Counted from the stretch's first letter, positions 40,760 through 49,842 are shown. The stretch: DNA of 64,000 bases from Pyxidicoccus parkwaysis (GCF_017301735.1 NZ_CP071090.1:744001-808000); one strand, 5' to 3'. Translations and numbers: made by a program. The notes: a model not told the origin generated them from the letters alone.

Positions 40760-41497
40760 ATGTCTGGCATTGAGGGAAAGGTCATCGCCATCACCGGGGC
40801 GAGCAGTGGAATCGGGGAGTCGGCGGCTCGGCTGCTGGCCCGGCGTGGAGCGCGCGTGGTGCTGGGCGCCCGGCGCACGGACCGGCTGGAGGCACTCGCG
40901 CGGGCCATCAACGCGGAAGGAGGCTCGGCCCGCTTCAGGAAGCTGGACGTGACGAGCCTGGAGGACATGGAGGCGTTCATCGGCTACGCACGCACGGAGT
41001 TCGGCCGCGTGGACGTCATCATCAACAACGCTGGCGTCATGCCGCTGTCGAAGCTGGAGGTGCGCAAGGTCGACGAGTGGAACCGGATGATTGATGTGAA
41101 TATCCGCGGCGTCCTGCACGGCATCGCGGCGGGCCTGCCGGTGATGAAGCAGCAGGGGCGCGGGCAGTTCATCAACCTCTCGTCGATTGGCGGCCACGCA
41201 GTGTCGCCGACGGCGGCCGTGTACTGCGCCACCAAGTTCGCCGTCATGGCCATCTCCGAGGGGCTTCGCCAGGAGGTGGGCGGCGACATCCGGGTGACGG
41301 TGATTTCGCCGGGCGTCACCGAGTCGGAGCTCGCTGAGAGCATCACCGACCCGCTGGCGGCGCAGGGGATGAAGGACTTCCGGCGGATCTCGATTCCCGC
41401 CGACGCCATCGCCCGGTCCATCGCCTACGCCGTCGAGCAGCCCGACGACGTGGACGTGAGCGAAATCATCGTCCGGCCGACGGCCAGTCCCTACTGA
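40760..41497 (+). CDS. SDR-family oxidoreductase under AraC control
   Basis: 245 residues. Classical SDR: IAITGASSGIGESAARLL, VDVIINNAGVMPLS, Ser in INLSSIGGH and active site YCATK. RVTVISPGVTESEL is usual for the group. NADP preference is suggested by the Arg pair in GARRTDRLEAL. Substrate unknown. Divergent from AraC with a direct-repeat operator, and convergent with the caspase-like gene (20-base gap). Confidence 0.9.
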   Translation: MSGIEGKVIAITGASSGIGESAARLLARRGARVVLGARRTDRLEALARAINAEGGSARFRKLDVTSLEDMEAFIGYARTEFGRVDVIINNAGVMPLSKLEVRKVDEWNRMIDVNIRGVLHGIAAGLPVMKQQGRGQFINLSSIGGHAVSPTAAVYCATKFAVMAISEGLRQEVGGDIRVTVISPGVTESELAESITDPLAAQGMKDFRRISIPADAIARSIAYAVEQPDDVDVSEIIVRPTASPY

Positions 41498-41517
41498 GGG
41501 GGGAGGCGGCGCGGGCC

Positions 41518-43416
41518 TCAGAAGCTCCCACTCAGCGCGAGCATCGCGCCGCCGCGCGCCGGCACCACGGACACGCGCGGCAGGCGCCGCAGGTCGGCGT
41601 CGGTGTTCCACAACCGCACGAGGTGCTCGGTGGCGCCCTCCGTGTAACTGGAGCGCAGCAGGTACGCGGTGCCGCCCGCCGCGGCGAACAGCGCCGACAG
41701 CTCTCCGTTCAGCACCTCCTCGCGGTCGCCGCCTCGGCTTCGCTGCCGCTCGGCGAGGAACAGCGTCACCGCGCCCGAGCCCAGGTAGAGCAACCCCAGC
41801 GTCTTCAACTGGCGGCGAATCCTCCGCTCCTGCGCGAGGAAGCGGTTGAGCCGGTAGTCCACGCGGGCGATGGTGCGGCCCGGGTCCGCAGCCGGGTTCG
41901 CCTCCGAGGCGTTGAACTCCGCGAGAAGGACCTCCGGGTCCTCCTTGCGGAGCTGCTGCGCGAAGTCCGCGCCGCTGAAGAACAGGCCCAGGCCCAGGGT
42001 GCCGTAGCCCTGGATTCGCGAGGCGCTGCCTCCATTCGCCAACAGGAGCACGCTGGAGCCCAGTGACGTCGCCAAGCTTGCGCCGAAGAGGATGTTCTGC
42101 GTCCGGCGCCGGTCCCTCTCCACGGCGGTGAAGGTCTCCACCATCTGCCGCATCCGCTCCCAGTCCGCCAGGGAGACGCCATACACGGGCGGTGGCTCCA
42201 GGCGCCGGGCCTGTTCGAACGCGGCCATCGAGTGAGGGCCGAAGGGCGTCGCGAAGAGCTGCCGGAGCTGGTCCTGCACGCCGCGCGCGGCCGGAGGCGT
42301 GGGCGCCGGAGTGAAGCCGGCCAGCTCCACCGACGTGTCGGGCGCGGCGTCCTCGAGCACCCACGCCGACGCGGCGCCGGGAGCGTCCGGCCTCTCCACC
42401 TCCATGCCTCGCGCCACGCTTGGGGGCAGCCGCAGCGCCAGCGGGACACCCGCTTCCTTGTTCACGTCCGCCCAGCGCAGGCCCCGCGCGTCGCGAAGCG
42501 TGAGGCGCACCTGGGGTGACGCATCCACCTTCAGCGTCACCGCGGAGCGGATGGCTCGCAGGTCCACCAGCGTCGCCTGCGCGCTGCGCCCCGGACCGAG
42601 CGCGAAGAGGCGTGGCCGGAACAGCGGGTTGGGAATCTCCTGCGCGGCGATGCTCGCGAAGGCCTCCAGCTCCGCGTAGGTGATGCGCCCGTCGCCGTCC
42701 GCGTCCGCCGCGCCCATCAGCCCCGCGCGCACCACGTGGCTGAAGACGCCGGACTGGAGCTCGGACCACTCGTACACCTCGGCCTCGGCGCTGGTGGACA
42801 GCAGCACGCCCACCGAGGGGAGCCGCTCCGCCAGTTGCTGCGTCATGTCCGTCGGCGTGGCGTAGCGCCGCCCGCCGGCCTTGCGTGGGCTCACCACGAA
42901 GAATGAGTTGCAGCTGTCGAGGATGACGTGCGCGCGCGTGGCATCCACCTGGCGCAGCAGCGCCTGCAGGTCCTCCGAGTCGAAGGCCCTGTCGCTCAGC
43001 TCCAGGTAGCCGCGCCCCTTGTCCACGTCACCGTGGCCGGCGAAGACGAAGTAGAAGTCCGCCTCGCGCCCGGCGCGCTTCACCTCGGCGATGCGCGCGG
43101 CCAGCGTGTGCGCGGCCTCCGTCACGTTCTCGAAGGTGGGCGCGCGCGCCACCGGCACCAGCGACGGGAAGAGCCGGCGGGAGTCCGAGTCCAGCTCCGT
43201 GAGCAGCACCGCGCCCCCGGGCTCGGCCAGCATGGAGAAGACCTCGTGGTACTTCGCCCCGTCGTCGTCCGCGTACTGCAACGCCGCCCGCCCGGGCGCG
43301 AAGCTGCGGTTGTTGGACACCACGAGCGCGAACACCGCCGGAGGAGGGGACGGAGCCTCCTCCGCGGCGGTGGCGGACAGCGTGAGCGCGAGGCAAAGCG
43401 ACAGCAGGGACGTCAA
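41518..43416 (-). CDS. Caspase-family (peptidase C14) exported protease
   Basis: 632 residues. The start appears to be TTG 43416, overlapping the anti-sigma stop (TTGA). A signal peptide opens the protein (LLSLCLALTLSATAAEE). Caspase dyad: His in YFVFAGHGDVDKG and Cys in HVILDSCNSFFVV. An EF-hand-like loop follows (DADGDGRITYAELEAF), as in calcium-dependent caspase homologues. The C-terminal half is a beta region, then two hydrophobic helices (GASLATSLGSSVLLLANGG, GLLYLGSGAVTLFLAE). Exported or membrane-bound, with the protease outside the cytoplasm. Third in an ECF sigma/anti-sigma/caspase operon. Substrates unknown. Confidence 0.87.
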   Translation of the reverse strand: MTSLLSLCLALTLSATAAEEAPSPPPAVFALVVSNNRSFAPGRAALQYADDDGAKYHEVFSMLAEPGGAVLLTELDSDSRRLFPSLVPVARAPTFENVTEAAHTLAARIAEVKRAGREADFYFVFAGHGDVDKGRGYLELSDRAFDSEDLQALLRQVDATRAHVILDSCNSFFVVSPRKAGGRRYATPTDMTQQLAERLPSVGVLLSTSAEAEVYEWSELQSGVFSHVVRAGLMGAADADGDGRITYAELEAFASIAAQEIPNPLFRPRLFALGPGRSAQATLVDLRAIRSAVTLKVDASPQVRLTLRDARGLRWADVNKEAGVPLALRLPPSVARGMEVERPDAPGAASAWVLEDAAPDTSVELAGFTPAPTPPAARGVQDQLRQLFATPFGPHSMAAFEQARRLEPPPVYGVSLADWERMRQMVETFTAVERDRRRTQNILFGASLATSLGSSVLLLANGGSASRIQGYGTLGLGLFFSGADFAQQLRKEDPEVLLAEFNASEANPAADPGRTIARVDYRLNRFLAQERRIRRQLKTLGLLYLGSGAVTLFLAERQRSRGGDREEVLNGELSALFAAAGGTAYLLRSSYTEGATEHLVRLWNTDADLRRLPRVSVVPARGGAMLALSGSF

Positions 43417-44258
43417 GGATGCGCCCCCGGGCCCGCCAGGACGACGGACACCGATTCCACCGAGGACTCCGGCCAGCGTTTCCGCAGTGCCTCGGGCGCG
43501 CGCTCCTCCGGTGCGAGCGACTCGATGTCCCTGACGCCCAGCGGTTCCCGGGTGACGACGGACACGAGCCGCAGCGGCCCCTGCGCGGGCTCGTCCAGCA
43601 CCACCACTTCATTCAGTGCCCGTGGCTCCGCCGACGGCTCCAGCCGCACCGAGGGCTCGTTCGCGTCGTCGCGCAGGTGGGCGGGGTAGAGCCAGTGCAC
43701 CTCGCCCCTCGCGTCCTGGGCGAAGGCGAGCAGGTACACCGGCTCGCGCGTGTCCAGGTTGCGGTAGCGGACTCCGAAGCCCGAGTCCGCCGGCACCACT
43801 CCACCGGCGGCCAGGGGCGCGGTGCCCGTGGCCGGCGTGTGGAAGGTGATGCCCACGTCGCGGCCCGGTGATGGCGCCGTGGAGCCGCCGCGCGAGGTGA
43901 ACGTCTCCGCTCCGGGATGTGAGCCGGGCACGGGCCGCAGGATGAACACCGCGAGTCCCGCGGCGAGCGCGGCGGCGATGGCACCCGCCGCCCAGGGCTG
44001 GCTCCAGCGCGTGCGCGCGCGTGGCCGTTCCGGGACTTCGCGCACCCGGCGCATTATCCGGGCCACCGCTTCGTCCGTGGGCGTGGCCGGCTCCAGGGGC
44101 GCGGCGATTCGCGCGAGCAGGGCCTCCGTTTCACGCAGCTCGTGCTGACACCGCGCGCAGCTCCGGGCATGGGCTCGCAGGGACTGTGCCTGTTCCTCGG
44201 AGAGCTGCCGGTCTGCGAGCTGCGACCAGACTGACGACTCGGGACATGCCGACGTCAC
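43413..44258 (-). CDS. Zinc-finger anti-sigma factor with extracytoplasmic DUF4384-like domain
   Basis: 281 residues from GTG 44258, overlapping the sigma stop (GTGA). The N-terminal zinc-binding motif is LRAHARSCARCQHEL (HxxxCxxC). One membrane helix follows (WAAGAIAAALAAGLAVFILR), then a periplasmic domain (GFGVRYRNLDTREPVYLLAF, HWLYPAHLRDDANEP) resembling DUF4384, a domain I also associate with caspase and kinase neighbours. Binds and holds the sigma factor at the membrane. Stop overlaps the caspase start. Confidence 0.85.
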   Translation of the reverse strand: MTSACPESSVWSQLADRQLSEEQAQSLRAHARSCARCQHELRETEALLARIAAPLEPATPTDEAVARIMRRVREVPERPRARTRWSQPWAAGAIAAALAAGLAVFILRPVPGSHPGAETFTSRGGSTAPSPGRDVGITFHTPATGTAPLAAGGVVPADSGFGVRYRNLDTREPVYLLAFAQDARGEVHWLYPAHLRDDANEPSVRLEPSAEPRALNEVVVLDEPAQGPLRLVSVVTREPLGVRDIESLAPEERAPEALRKRWPESSVESVSVVLAGPGAHP

Positions 44259-44881
44259 GGACGACCTCCAGTCACCTTGGCGCGGAGCTTCTTCACGCCA
44301 CGGAACACGCGCGTGCGCACCGTGGCCTCGTTGTCCCCGACGATGCGGGCAATCGCCGCGTAGTCGAGCTCCTGGTCGAACCTCAGCAACAGCACCTCGC
44401 GGAATGTGTCGGGCAGCTCCATCAGGGCCTCGCGTACGCGGCGTTGCTGCTCGCGCTCCAGCATCTGCTCCACCACATCCGGCGAGCTCTGCGAGGGCAC
44501 TGCCGCCAGTCGGCCCTCGGCCGCCTCCGTCTGCCAGCGGCTGCGGCGGCCCGTGTCCCGCGCGCGATTGCGACACAGGTTCCGGGCGATGGTGAGCATG
44601 AAGACGGCGAAGGGTGCGCGAGGCTGGTAGTCGCGGCGCGCTTGCCACACCCGCACCAGCGCTTCCTGCGCCAGCTCGTCGCCCTCTGACGCGCTGCCCA
44701 CGGACTTGCCGCAGTAGCGCGCCAGCCGCGAGTGGTGACGGCGCACCAATTGCTCGAAGGCCTCTTCGGAGCCCGCGGCGGACAGGAGCATCAGCTCCTC
44801 GTCGGTGCGTGCGTCGAGCCGTCGCCGGGAGTCCCCGGGGAAGGGGACCACCTTGGAGGCATCACTGATGGAATCCGTCAT
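44255..44881 (-). CDS. ECF-type RNA polymerase sigma factor
   Basis: 208 residues. Region 2: AFEQLVRRHHSRLARYCGKS, ELAQEALVRVWQARRDYQ, FAVFMLTIARNLCRNRARD. Region 4: LMELPDTFREVLLLRFDQEL, DYAAIARIVGDNEATVRTRV. No region 3, so ECF type. Downstream genes (anti-sigma and caspase) overlap end to end. The OM-like gene ends 30 bases upstream on the same strand and may be part of the same transcript. Confidence 0.92.
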   Translation of the reverse strand: MTDSISDASKVVPFPGDSRRRLDARTDEELMLLSAAGSEEAFEQLVRRHHSRLARYCGKSVGSASEGDELAQEALVRVWQARRDYQPRAPFAVFMLTIARNLCRNRARDTGRRSRWQTEAAEGRLAAVPSQSSPDVVEQMLEREQQRRVREALMELPDTFREVLLLRFDQELDYAAIARIVGDNEATVRTRVFRGVKKLRAKVTGGRP

Positions 44882-44911
44882 GGAGAAGCCCGAGCAGCCT
44901 ACTGAAACCGG

Positions 44912-45535
44912 CTAGAGAACGGAAAAGCCTCCGGAGATGCCCAGCACCAAGCCCCCCGGCCGGGCGAAGCGCAGCTCCTCCTTCTCGGACTGGGTGAACT
45001 CGTGTGAGCCAGTGGGACGGTACCGGGCGGCATTCAGGCGGAAGGCCCATCCCGCCTCGAAGGTCAGCCACCCGCGTGAGCCGAGGTCCTTCCGGTAGCC
45101 CAGCGAGGCATTGGCGGTGGTGACGTCGGAGCGGATGACGTGCTCGTTCACATCCACCATCTCATCGAGCCAGCTCCGGGTCCCGACGTTGTACGCCAGT
45201 GCGCCCTGCAGGAAGACGGCGCGTGAAATGCCCAGCGGATACACGCGAGCGTGCGAGGTGAGGCGCGGGCCCCACATTCCTCCACCGACGCCAGCGCCCA
45301 CGGAGAGGAAGTCCACGAGGCGCAGGTCCGCCACCAGGCCGAAGCCGGTGAAGTAGCCCATGCCCCCTGCGTTGTTGAGGCCGACGCTGCCCCCCAAGTC
45401 CAGCCGGTGTCCATACGCTGGCGTATCGAGGACGGAGCCGGGTGAGCCCGAGGGCCTGTTCTCTCCGGCATGGGCCAGCGTGGACAGGGTGAGCAAGGCG
45501 AACAGCAGGGCGGAGGTGACTCGAGCGGTCTTCAT
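44912..45535 (-). CDS. Predicted outer-membrane beta-barrel protein
   Basis: 207 residues with a clear signal peptide (VTSALLFALLTLSTLAHA). The rest is Gly/aromatic-rich, alternating strands (LDLGGSVGLNNAGGMGYFTG, LSVGAGVGGGMWGPRL, WLTFEAGWAFRLNAARY). The end GISGGFSVL is a plausible last strand. No named family recognised. A 16-bp palindrome sits 13 bases before the ATG. It is followed by the ECF sigma gene; its product might be the envelope partner whose state the sigma system reads, but this is only positional. Confidence 0.72.
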   Translation of the reverse strand: MKTARVTSALLFALLTLSTLAHAGENRPSGSPGSVLDTPAYGHRLDLGGSVGLNNAGGMGYFTGFGLVADLRLVDFLSVGAGVGGGMWGPRLTSHARVYPLGISRAVFLQGALAYNVGTRSWLDEMVDVNEHVIRSDVTTANASLGYRKDLGSRGWLTFEAGWAFRLNAARYRPTGSHEFTQSEKEELRFARPGGLVLGISGGFSVL

Positions 45536-45547
45536 GAGAAGTTCCGA

Positions 45548-45563
45548 GGCCCGGTACCGGGCC
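45548..45563. promoter_or_regulatory. 16-bp perfect palindrome in the leader of the OM protein gene
   Basis: GGCCCGGTACCGGGCC lies 13 bases before ATG 45535 (minus strand), next to the expected ribosome-binding region. It could be an operator or fold into an RNA stem affecting translation. Confidence 0.4.
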
Positions 45564-45674
45564 CGTGAGGCGTGAATGCCTGGGGAACCCCCTCGACCCG
45601 CGCGCGTTTAAAAAATCATTCCGGGCCCTTTTTTCCTCTCACGGACCGAGAGTGAGGTCCGCGCTCACCCGAAG

Positions 45675-45704
45675 TTGACTGCGCGCGCTGAACCCCTGTC
45701 TTAT
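45675..45704 (+). promoter_or_regulatory. Sigma70-type promoter for the transglutaminase-DUF6310 gene
   Basis: TTGACT (45675-45680), an 18-base spacer, TCTTAT (45699-45704); 41 bases before ATG 45746. Good -35, fair -10. Confidence 0.5.
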
Positions 45705-45745
45705 GCGCCCCTGTCGCATTCCGGACACCAGCAGGGGGACTGGAC

Positions 45746-48700
45746 ATGTTCAAGCGCAAGTGGAGACACGAGGTATTCGAGGGGCCCATCCGCCTGACAG
45801 GGCGTTCGATGCAGGTCCTCTCGGTGCTGCTCACGGGGGCCATGCTCTGCATGTCGCTGCGGCCCCTCTCGGCGGCGGCCCAGACGCAGCAATCGCAGAC
45901 GTTGCGGATGCAGGCCAGCCGCCCCGCGCCGCCGAGGCCACTGCACAGCGAGGAGAAGCTGGCCCTGACGCTGGCCGCGCTCGACGCCTCGCTGGCCCAT
46001 CCCTCGGTGAAGTCGGGTGCGGACGCGACGGAGCTGGCGACGCTGCGCGAGAAGCTGACGACGTTGGACCGCGAAGCAATGACCGACTTCGCCCGCGCCG
46101 AGCAGACCGTGAAGTCGTTGGGCCTGGGGCCCGAGTTCCTCAAGCGTCACCAGGGCACTGTGGCGCAGTACCGCGCCCGCATGACGGACCTTCAGTCCCG
46201 CCTCGACATCGTGGCGCGCGGCGGTGACGAAGCGAAGCGCGGGCTCGCGCGCGACGAGGCGCGGAAGCTGATTGCGAAGACGCGGGAGCGGCCCGAGCCC
46301 CTGCCGATGGACCCGCGCCGGCTGCCCTTCCACGCTCCCGAGGGCAAGACGCGTGAGCCGCTGGCCACCACCAAGGACCTCCAGGCCCGCCTGTTCTCGA
46401 AGTCCGCGCCCGATGCGTCTCTTCGCTCCACCGGTGAGTCCGCCGCTCCTGAGGCCCTGGCCGCGCCTACGCCCGGAGACTTGTCGGCGACGGACGACGT
46501 GCAGCTCACGCAGGCCATCCGGGACCTGGCGGACTCGCTGGAGCACCATCCGGTCCGCATCTACAACTGGGTCCGCAACAACATCCGCTTCCTGCCGACG
46601 TACGGCTCGGTGCAGGGCTCCGCGATGACGCTGGCGTCGCGGCAGGGCAACGCGTTCGACACGGCGAGCCTGCTCATCGCCCTGCTGCGCGCGTCCAACA
46701 TCCCCGCGCGCTACGTGTACGGCACCGTGCGGGTGCCGGCGGCACAGGCGATGAACTGGGTGGGCGGCGTGTCTTCCCCTCAGGCCGTGCAGGACCTCAT
46801 GGGGCAGGGCGGCATCCCCAACGTCGCCATCATCCAGGGCAACCGCATCACGCACCTCCAGGTGGAGCACATCTGGGTGGAGGCGTGGGTGGACTTCACG
46901 CCCTCGCGCGGCGCCATCCACAAGCAGGGTGATACCTGGGTGCCGTTGGATGCTTCGTTCAAGCAGCACACGTTCACCGCGCCCATGGACCTCGCGAAGG
47001 AGACGTCCATCGACTACGGCCGGCTCACGCGCGCCATGGCTGATGCCGCGCAGACGTCGCCCCAGGGCGGCATGACGGGCCTGTATCCGGACTACGTGCG
47101 CAAGACGTTGGAGGACGCGCTGGCGGAGACGCAGGACAAGCTGGGCGACCGGATGGCGCAGCTCACCCCGGAGGACGTGCTCGGCTCCGCGAAGGTGGTG
47201 GCGGAGGACTCGACGCTCCTCGCTGGCGCCCTGCCGTACCAGGTCGTCGCGCGCGGTGCTTCGCCCAGCGCCCTGCCGCCGGGCCTGCGAGCCTCCGTCA
47301 GCCTCACGCTCTACGCGTCGCAGTTGGACCGCGCGTACGAGTCTCCGGAGCTGACGTACTCGGTCAGTCTGCCGGTGCTGAACAGCCGGCGGCTGGGAGT
47401 GCACTACCGGCCCGCGACGCCCGGGGACGCGCAGCTCATCCAGAGCTACGTCAACCAGGGCGCGAGGTCGCTGCCCGTCTACCTCATCCGCGTCGTCCCC
47501 GAGGTGCAGCTCGACGGAGTGGTGGTGGCGCAGGGCAGCGCGGTGACGATGGGCACGCAGCAGGTCTGGGACCTATCGCTCCAGGAGCCGGGCCGCGCAT
47601 CACCGCCCGACGCGTACGAGGTCATCGCGGGCAGCGAGGTGGTGTTCGGCGTCAACGGCAACGGCGTAACGCGCAAGGTGCTGGAGGACCGCTTCGCGTC
47701 CCATCCGTCCGATTCCGCGGCGGAGAACCTGCACGAGGTGTCCCTCACGTACTGGTACCAGCATGACCTGTTCGACGGCATCGCGGCGTCGACGCACCGG
47801 GTGCACACGCAGCGCCTGCCGTCGGCCGGCCTGTTCTCCACGCCCATGGAGGTCCGCTACTGGTTCGGGCTTCCGCGCAGCGGCACCTTCGCGTCGTACG
47901 TGATGGACGTGCAGCGCGTCACCGTCGCCGTCACCGCGGACTCCGCGAAGCAGCAGGTGGACTTCATGTCGCAGGCGGGGCTCCAGGGCTCATACCTGGA
48001 GGGCTCCGTGTTCGAGCAGCTCTTCCGCCGCTTCCAGGGCACGGGCCAGTCCACGGCGCAGGTGCTGGTGGATGCCGCAGCGGACAACATCCCCATCTAC
48101 CGCATCGACGCGAGCAACGTGGATACGGTGCTGCCGCAGTTGAGCATCTCCGAGGACGTTCGTTCGGACATCGTGAATGGCGTGGCCGCGGGCAAGCGCG
48201 TCACCATTCCGCAGCGGGCTCCGCGCGGCGTCACCGGCTACATCGTCCAGGACCCGGCGACGGGCGCCGCCGCGTATCTCATCGAGGGCGGGCTCAACGG
48301 CGGCCGGCAGAGCAACTGTCAGGAGGAGCCCGAGCCGGTGCGGGTGCCGAGCTGGCTCGCGGACCTGTTCCTCGCGCTGCTACTCCTCGCCGTGCTGGCG
48401 GCCGTCATCTACATCGCGGTCCAGTCGGGCGGTGTGCTCGCGCCACAGGCGGCCTCGGTCTTCCTGGCCGTCGCGGGAGGCTCGCTGCTGTTCTCCGGCA
48501 ATGCCTACGCGGCGCAGCGCACTCCGTGCTGCACCGTGAAGCCCGTGCCCCACCTGGGCGGAGATCCGTTCCACAACCTGTGCGCGGACTTGATTGGCCC
48601 CAATGACAACCCGGGCATGGACGCCAACGTGGACGGGCGCAACTTCGACGCGGTGACGGACAACGCGGTGCTGTGGGAGGTGAAGACGTACAACCTCGCC

Positions 48701-48907
48701 AACTGCACCACGAGCTTCTGCCTGACGGTGCTCCTGCCCCGCTGGGTCGCCGAGACGAATGCCCAGCTCCAGGCGGACAAGGTGCTGGCCAACGAATGCG
48801 GCTACATGATGGCCTTCGGCGCGGGTGACGGCGTCTTCGCGGCGATGATCAGCCCCACTGCGTACGACGTCATCGCTGTGAATCCCAGCATCTGCCTCCA
48901 CCCGTGA
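45746..48907 (+). CDS. Transglutaminase-like protein with C-terminal DUF6310 toxin-type domain
   Basis: 1053 residues. N-terminal hydrophobic export segment (SVLLTGAMLCMSLRPLSAAA), a helical region, then a transglutaminase-like core (IYNWVRNNIRFLPTYGS, GNAFDTASLLIALLRAS, HIWVEAWVDF, VPLDASF): His and Asp are in place but the usual Cys position reads Ala. A long beta region follows. Near 870-925 are two membrane-type helices (LADLFLALLLLAVLAAVIYI, AASVFLAVAGGSLLFSG), then ~120 residues of DUF6310 type: PHLGGDPFHNLCADLIG, DAVTDNAVLWEVKTYN. The D...EVK spacing resembles PD-(D/E)xK nucleases. Reads as an exported polymorphic-toxin-type protein; the next gene, 4 bases on, would be its immunity factor. 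Confidence 0.82.
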   Translation: MFKRKWRHEVFEGPIRLTGRSMQVLSVLLTGAMLCMSLRPLSAAAQTQQSQTLRMQASRPAPPRPLHSEEKLALTLAALDASLAHPSVKSGADATELATLREKLTTLDREAMTDFARAEQTVKSLGLGPEFLKRHQGTVAQYRARMTDLQSRLDIVARGGDEAKRGLARDEARKLIAKTRERPEPLPMDPRRLPFHAPEGKTREPLATTKDLQARLFSKSAPDASLRSTGESAAPEALAAPTPGDLSATDDVQLTQAIRDLADSLEHHPVRIYNWVRNNIRFLPTYGSVQGSAMTLASRQGNAFDTASLLIALLRASNIPARYVYGTVRVPAAQAMNWVGGVSSPQAVQDLMGQGGIPNVAIIQGNRITHLQVEHIWVEAWVDFTPSRGAIHKQGDTWVPLDASFKQHTFTAPMDLAKETSIDYGRLTRAMADAAQTSPQGGMTGLYPDYVRKTLEDALAETQDKLGDRMAQLTPEDVLGSAKVVAEDSTLLAGALPYQVVARGASPSALPPGLRASVSLTLYASQLDRAYESPELTYSVSLPVLNSRRLGVHYRPATPGDAQLIQSYVNQGARSLPVYLIRVVPEVQLDGVVVAQGSAVTMGTQQVWDLSLQEPGRASPPDAYEVIAGSEVVFGVNGNGVTRKVLEDRFASHPSDSAAENLHEVSLTYWYQHDLFDGIAASTHRVHTQRLPSAGLFSTPMEVRYWFGLPRSGTFASYVMDVQRVTVAVTADSAKQQVDFMSQAGLQGSYLEGSVFEQLFRRFQGTGQSTAQVLVDAAADNIPIYRIDASNVDTVLPQLSISEDVRSDIVNGVAAGKRVTIPQRAPRGVTGYIVQDPATGAAAYLIEGGLNGGRQSNCQEEPEPVRVPSWLADLFLALLLLAVLAAVIYIAVQSGGVLAPQAASVFLAVAGGSLLFSGNAYAAQRTPCCTVKPVPHLGGDPFHNLCADLIGPNDNPGMDANVDGRNFDAVTDNAVLWEVKTYNLANCTTSFCLTVLLPRWVAETNAQLQADKVLANECGYMMAFGAGDGVFAAMISPTAYDVIAVNPSICLHP

Positions 48908-48911
48908 TGCG

Positions 48912-49748
48912 GTGACAAAGCCCATGCCTCCGAGCCCCGTGGTGCTGAGCTTCACAGTGCCGCCGCTGTCCCCGGATGACGGACGCATGTCCGGGGTGCT
49001 GCGGACGCTGGAGGAGCTCTTCCCCGGGGTGGAGCTGGGCTGGCGCATCGAGGAAGAGCAGGGCGGGCCGGCCGCATCCCGGCCCGTCCACGACGAGAGT
49101 CGGTACCGGCAGGTGCGCGTGACGGACAGGGACGCGTGGCTGGCGGAGTGCTTCCGGAGTGGAGCGCTCTTCCAGGTGTACAGCGGCCCGGGGCAGTACC
49201 CCGTCAACGTCTTCACGAGCCCCGGGTTGCGCGTGAGGACTCGCGACGGCGCGGAGCTGGAGACGGTGACGGTGTGGCTGCCGCAAGACGACGTGCTCAC
49301 GGACGGGCGCGTGGAGCAGGTGGTGGCGCGGTGTGGAGACGCGCTGCGTGCCTGGCACCTGGCTTTCATGCCGCTGGGGACGCACGGCAAGCTGCTGCCG
49401 GTGTTGTTCTCCGCGAACGTGCGCCTGCCCGCGTCCATGGACCCGAGGGCGAGGTTGCCGGCGTTGAAGGCTCTGCCCCGGCTGAGCAACCGCACGGAGT
49501 TGCTGCCGGGCCCGGAGACGCCGGTGCAGCTCGGGTGGCTCAACTACTGGTCACCCGAGACGGCGCAGCGGCTCGGGTTTCCCGATGCGTCGCGGGATGG
49601 TGAGTGGCTGGCGCGGAGCACTCGCACGGGCTCGGGGGCGTGGGTGGTGAAGCTCACGGACGCGCCGCTGGATGCGGAGCGTCCCGAGGATGTCGAGGCG
49701 TTGGTGCGGGCTTACGAGCGCTTCGATGGAGTGGGCGTTCGCGTGTGA
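48912..49748 (+). CDS. DUF5953-type protein, probable immunity partner
   Basis: 278 residues from GTG 48912 (ATG 48924 possible), only 4 bases after the toxin gene. Opening VVLSFTVPPLSPDDGRMSGV, RVTDRDAWLAECF and GWLNYWSPETAQRLGFPDA match my recollection of DUF5953, which sits beside DUF6310 genes in myxobacteria. Soluble; no signal peptide or membrane segment, consistent with a cytoplasmic inhibitor. Immunity function is inference from linkage, not shown. Confidence 0.72.
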   Translation: MTKPMPPSPVVLSFTVPPLSPDDGRMSGVLRTLEELFPGVELGWRIEEEQGGPAASRPVHDESRYRQVRVTDRDAWLAECFRSGALFQVYSGPGQYPVNVFTSPGLRVRTRDGAELETVTVWLPQDDVLTDGRVEQVVARCGDALRAWHLAFMPLGTHGKLLPVLFSANVRLPASMDPRARLPALKALPRLSNRTELLPGPETPVQLGWLNYWSPETAQRLGFPDASRDGEWLARSTRTGSGAWVVKLTDAPLDAERPEDVEALVRAYERFDGVGVRV

Positions 49749-49842
49749 AGCGCTGCGTCCGCTCCACGACGCCGCCCCGGAAAATCGTCACGCAACGGGT
49801 TTGCACTTGCCAGGGCCGGGGCGGGCTCTACCGTGCTCACGC

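Noticed and set aside
40727-42769. 680-codon frame overlapping the SDR and caspase genes
   Set aside because: Runs antisense to the SDR and out of frame with the caspase; both real genes have clear motifs.
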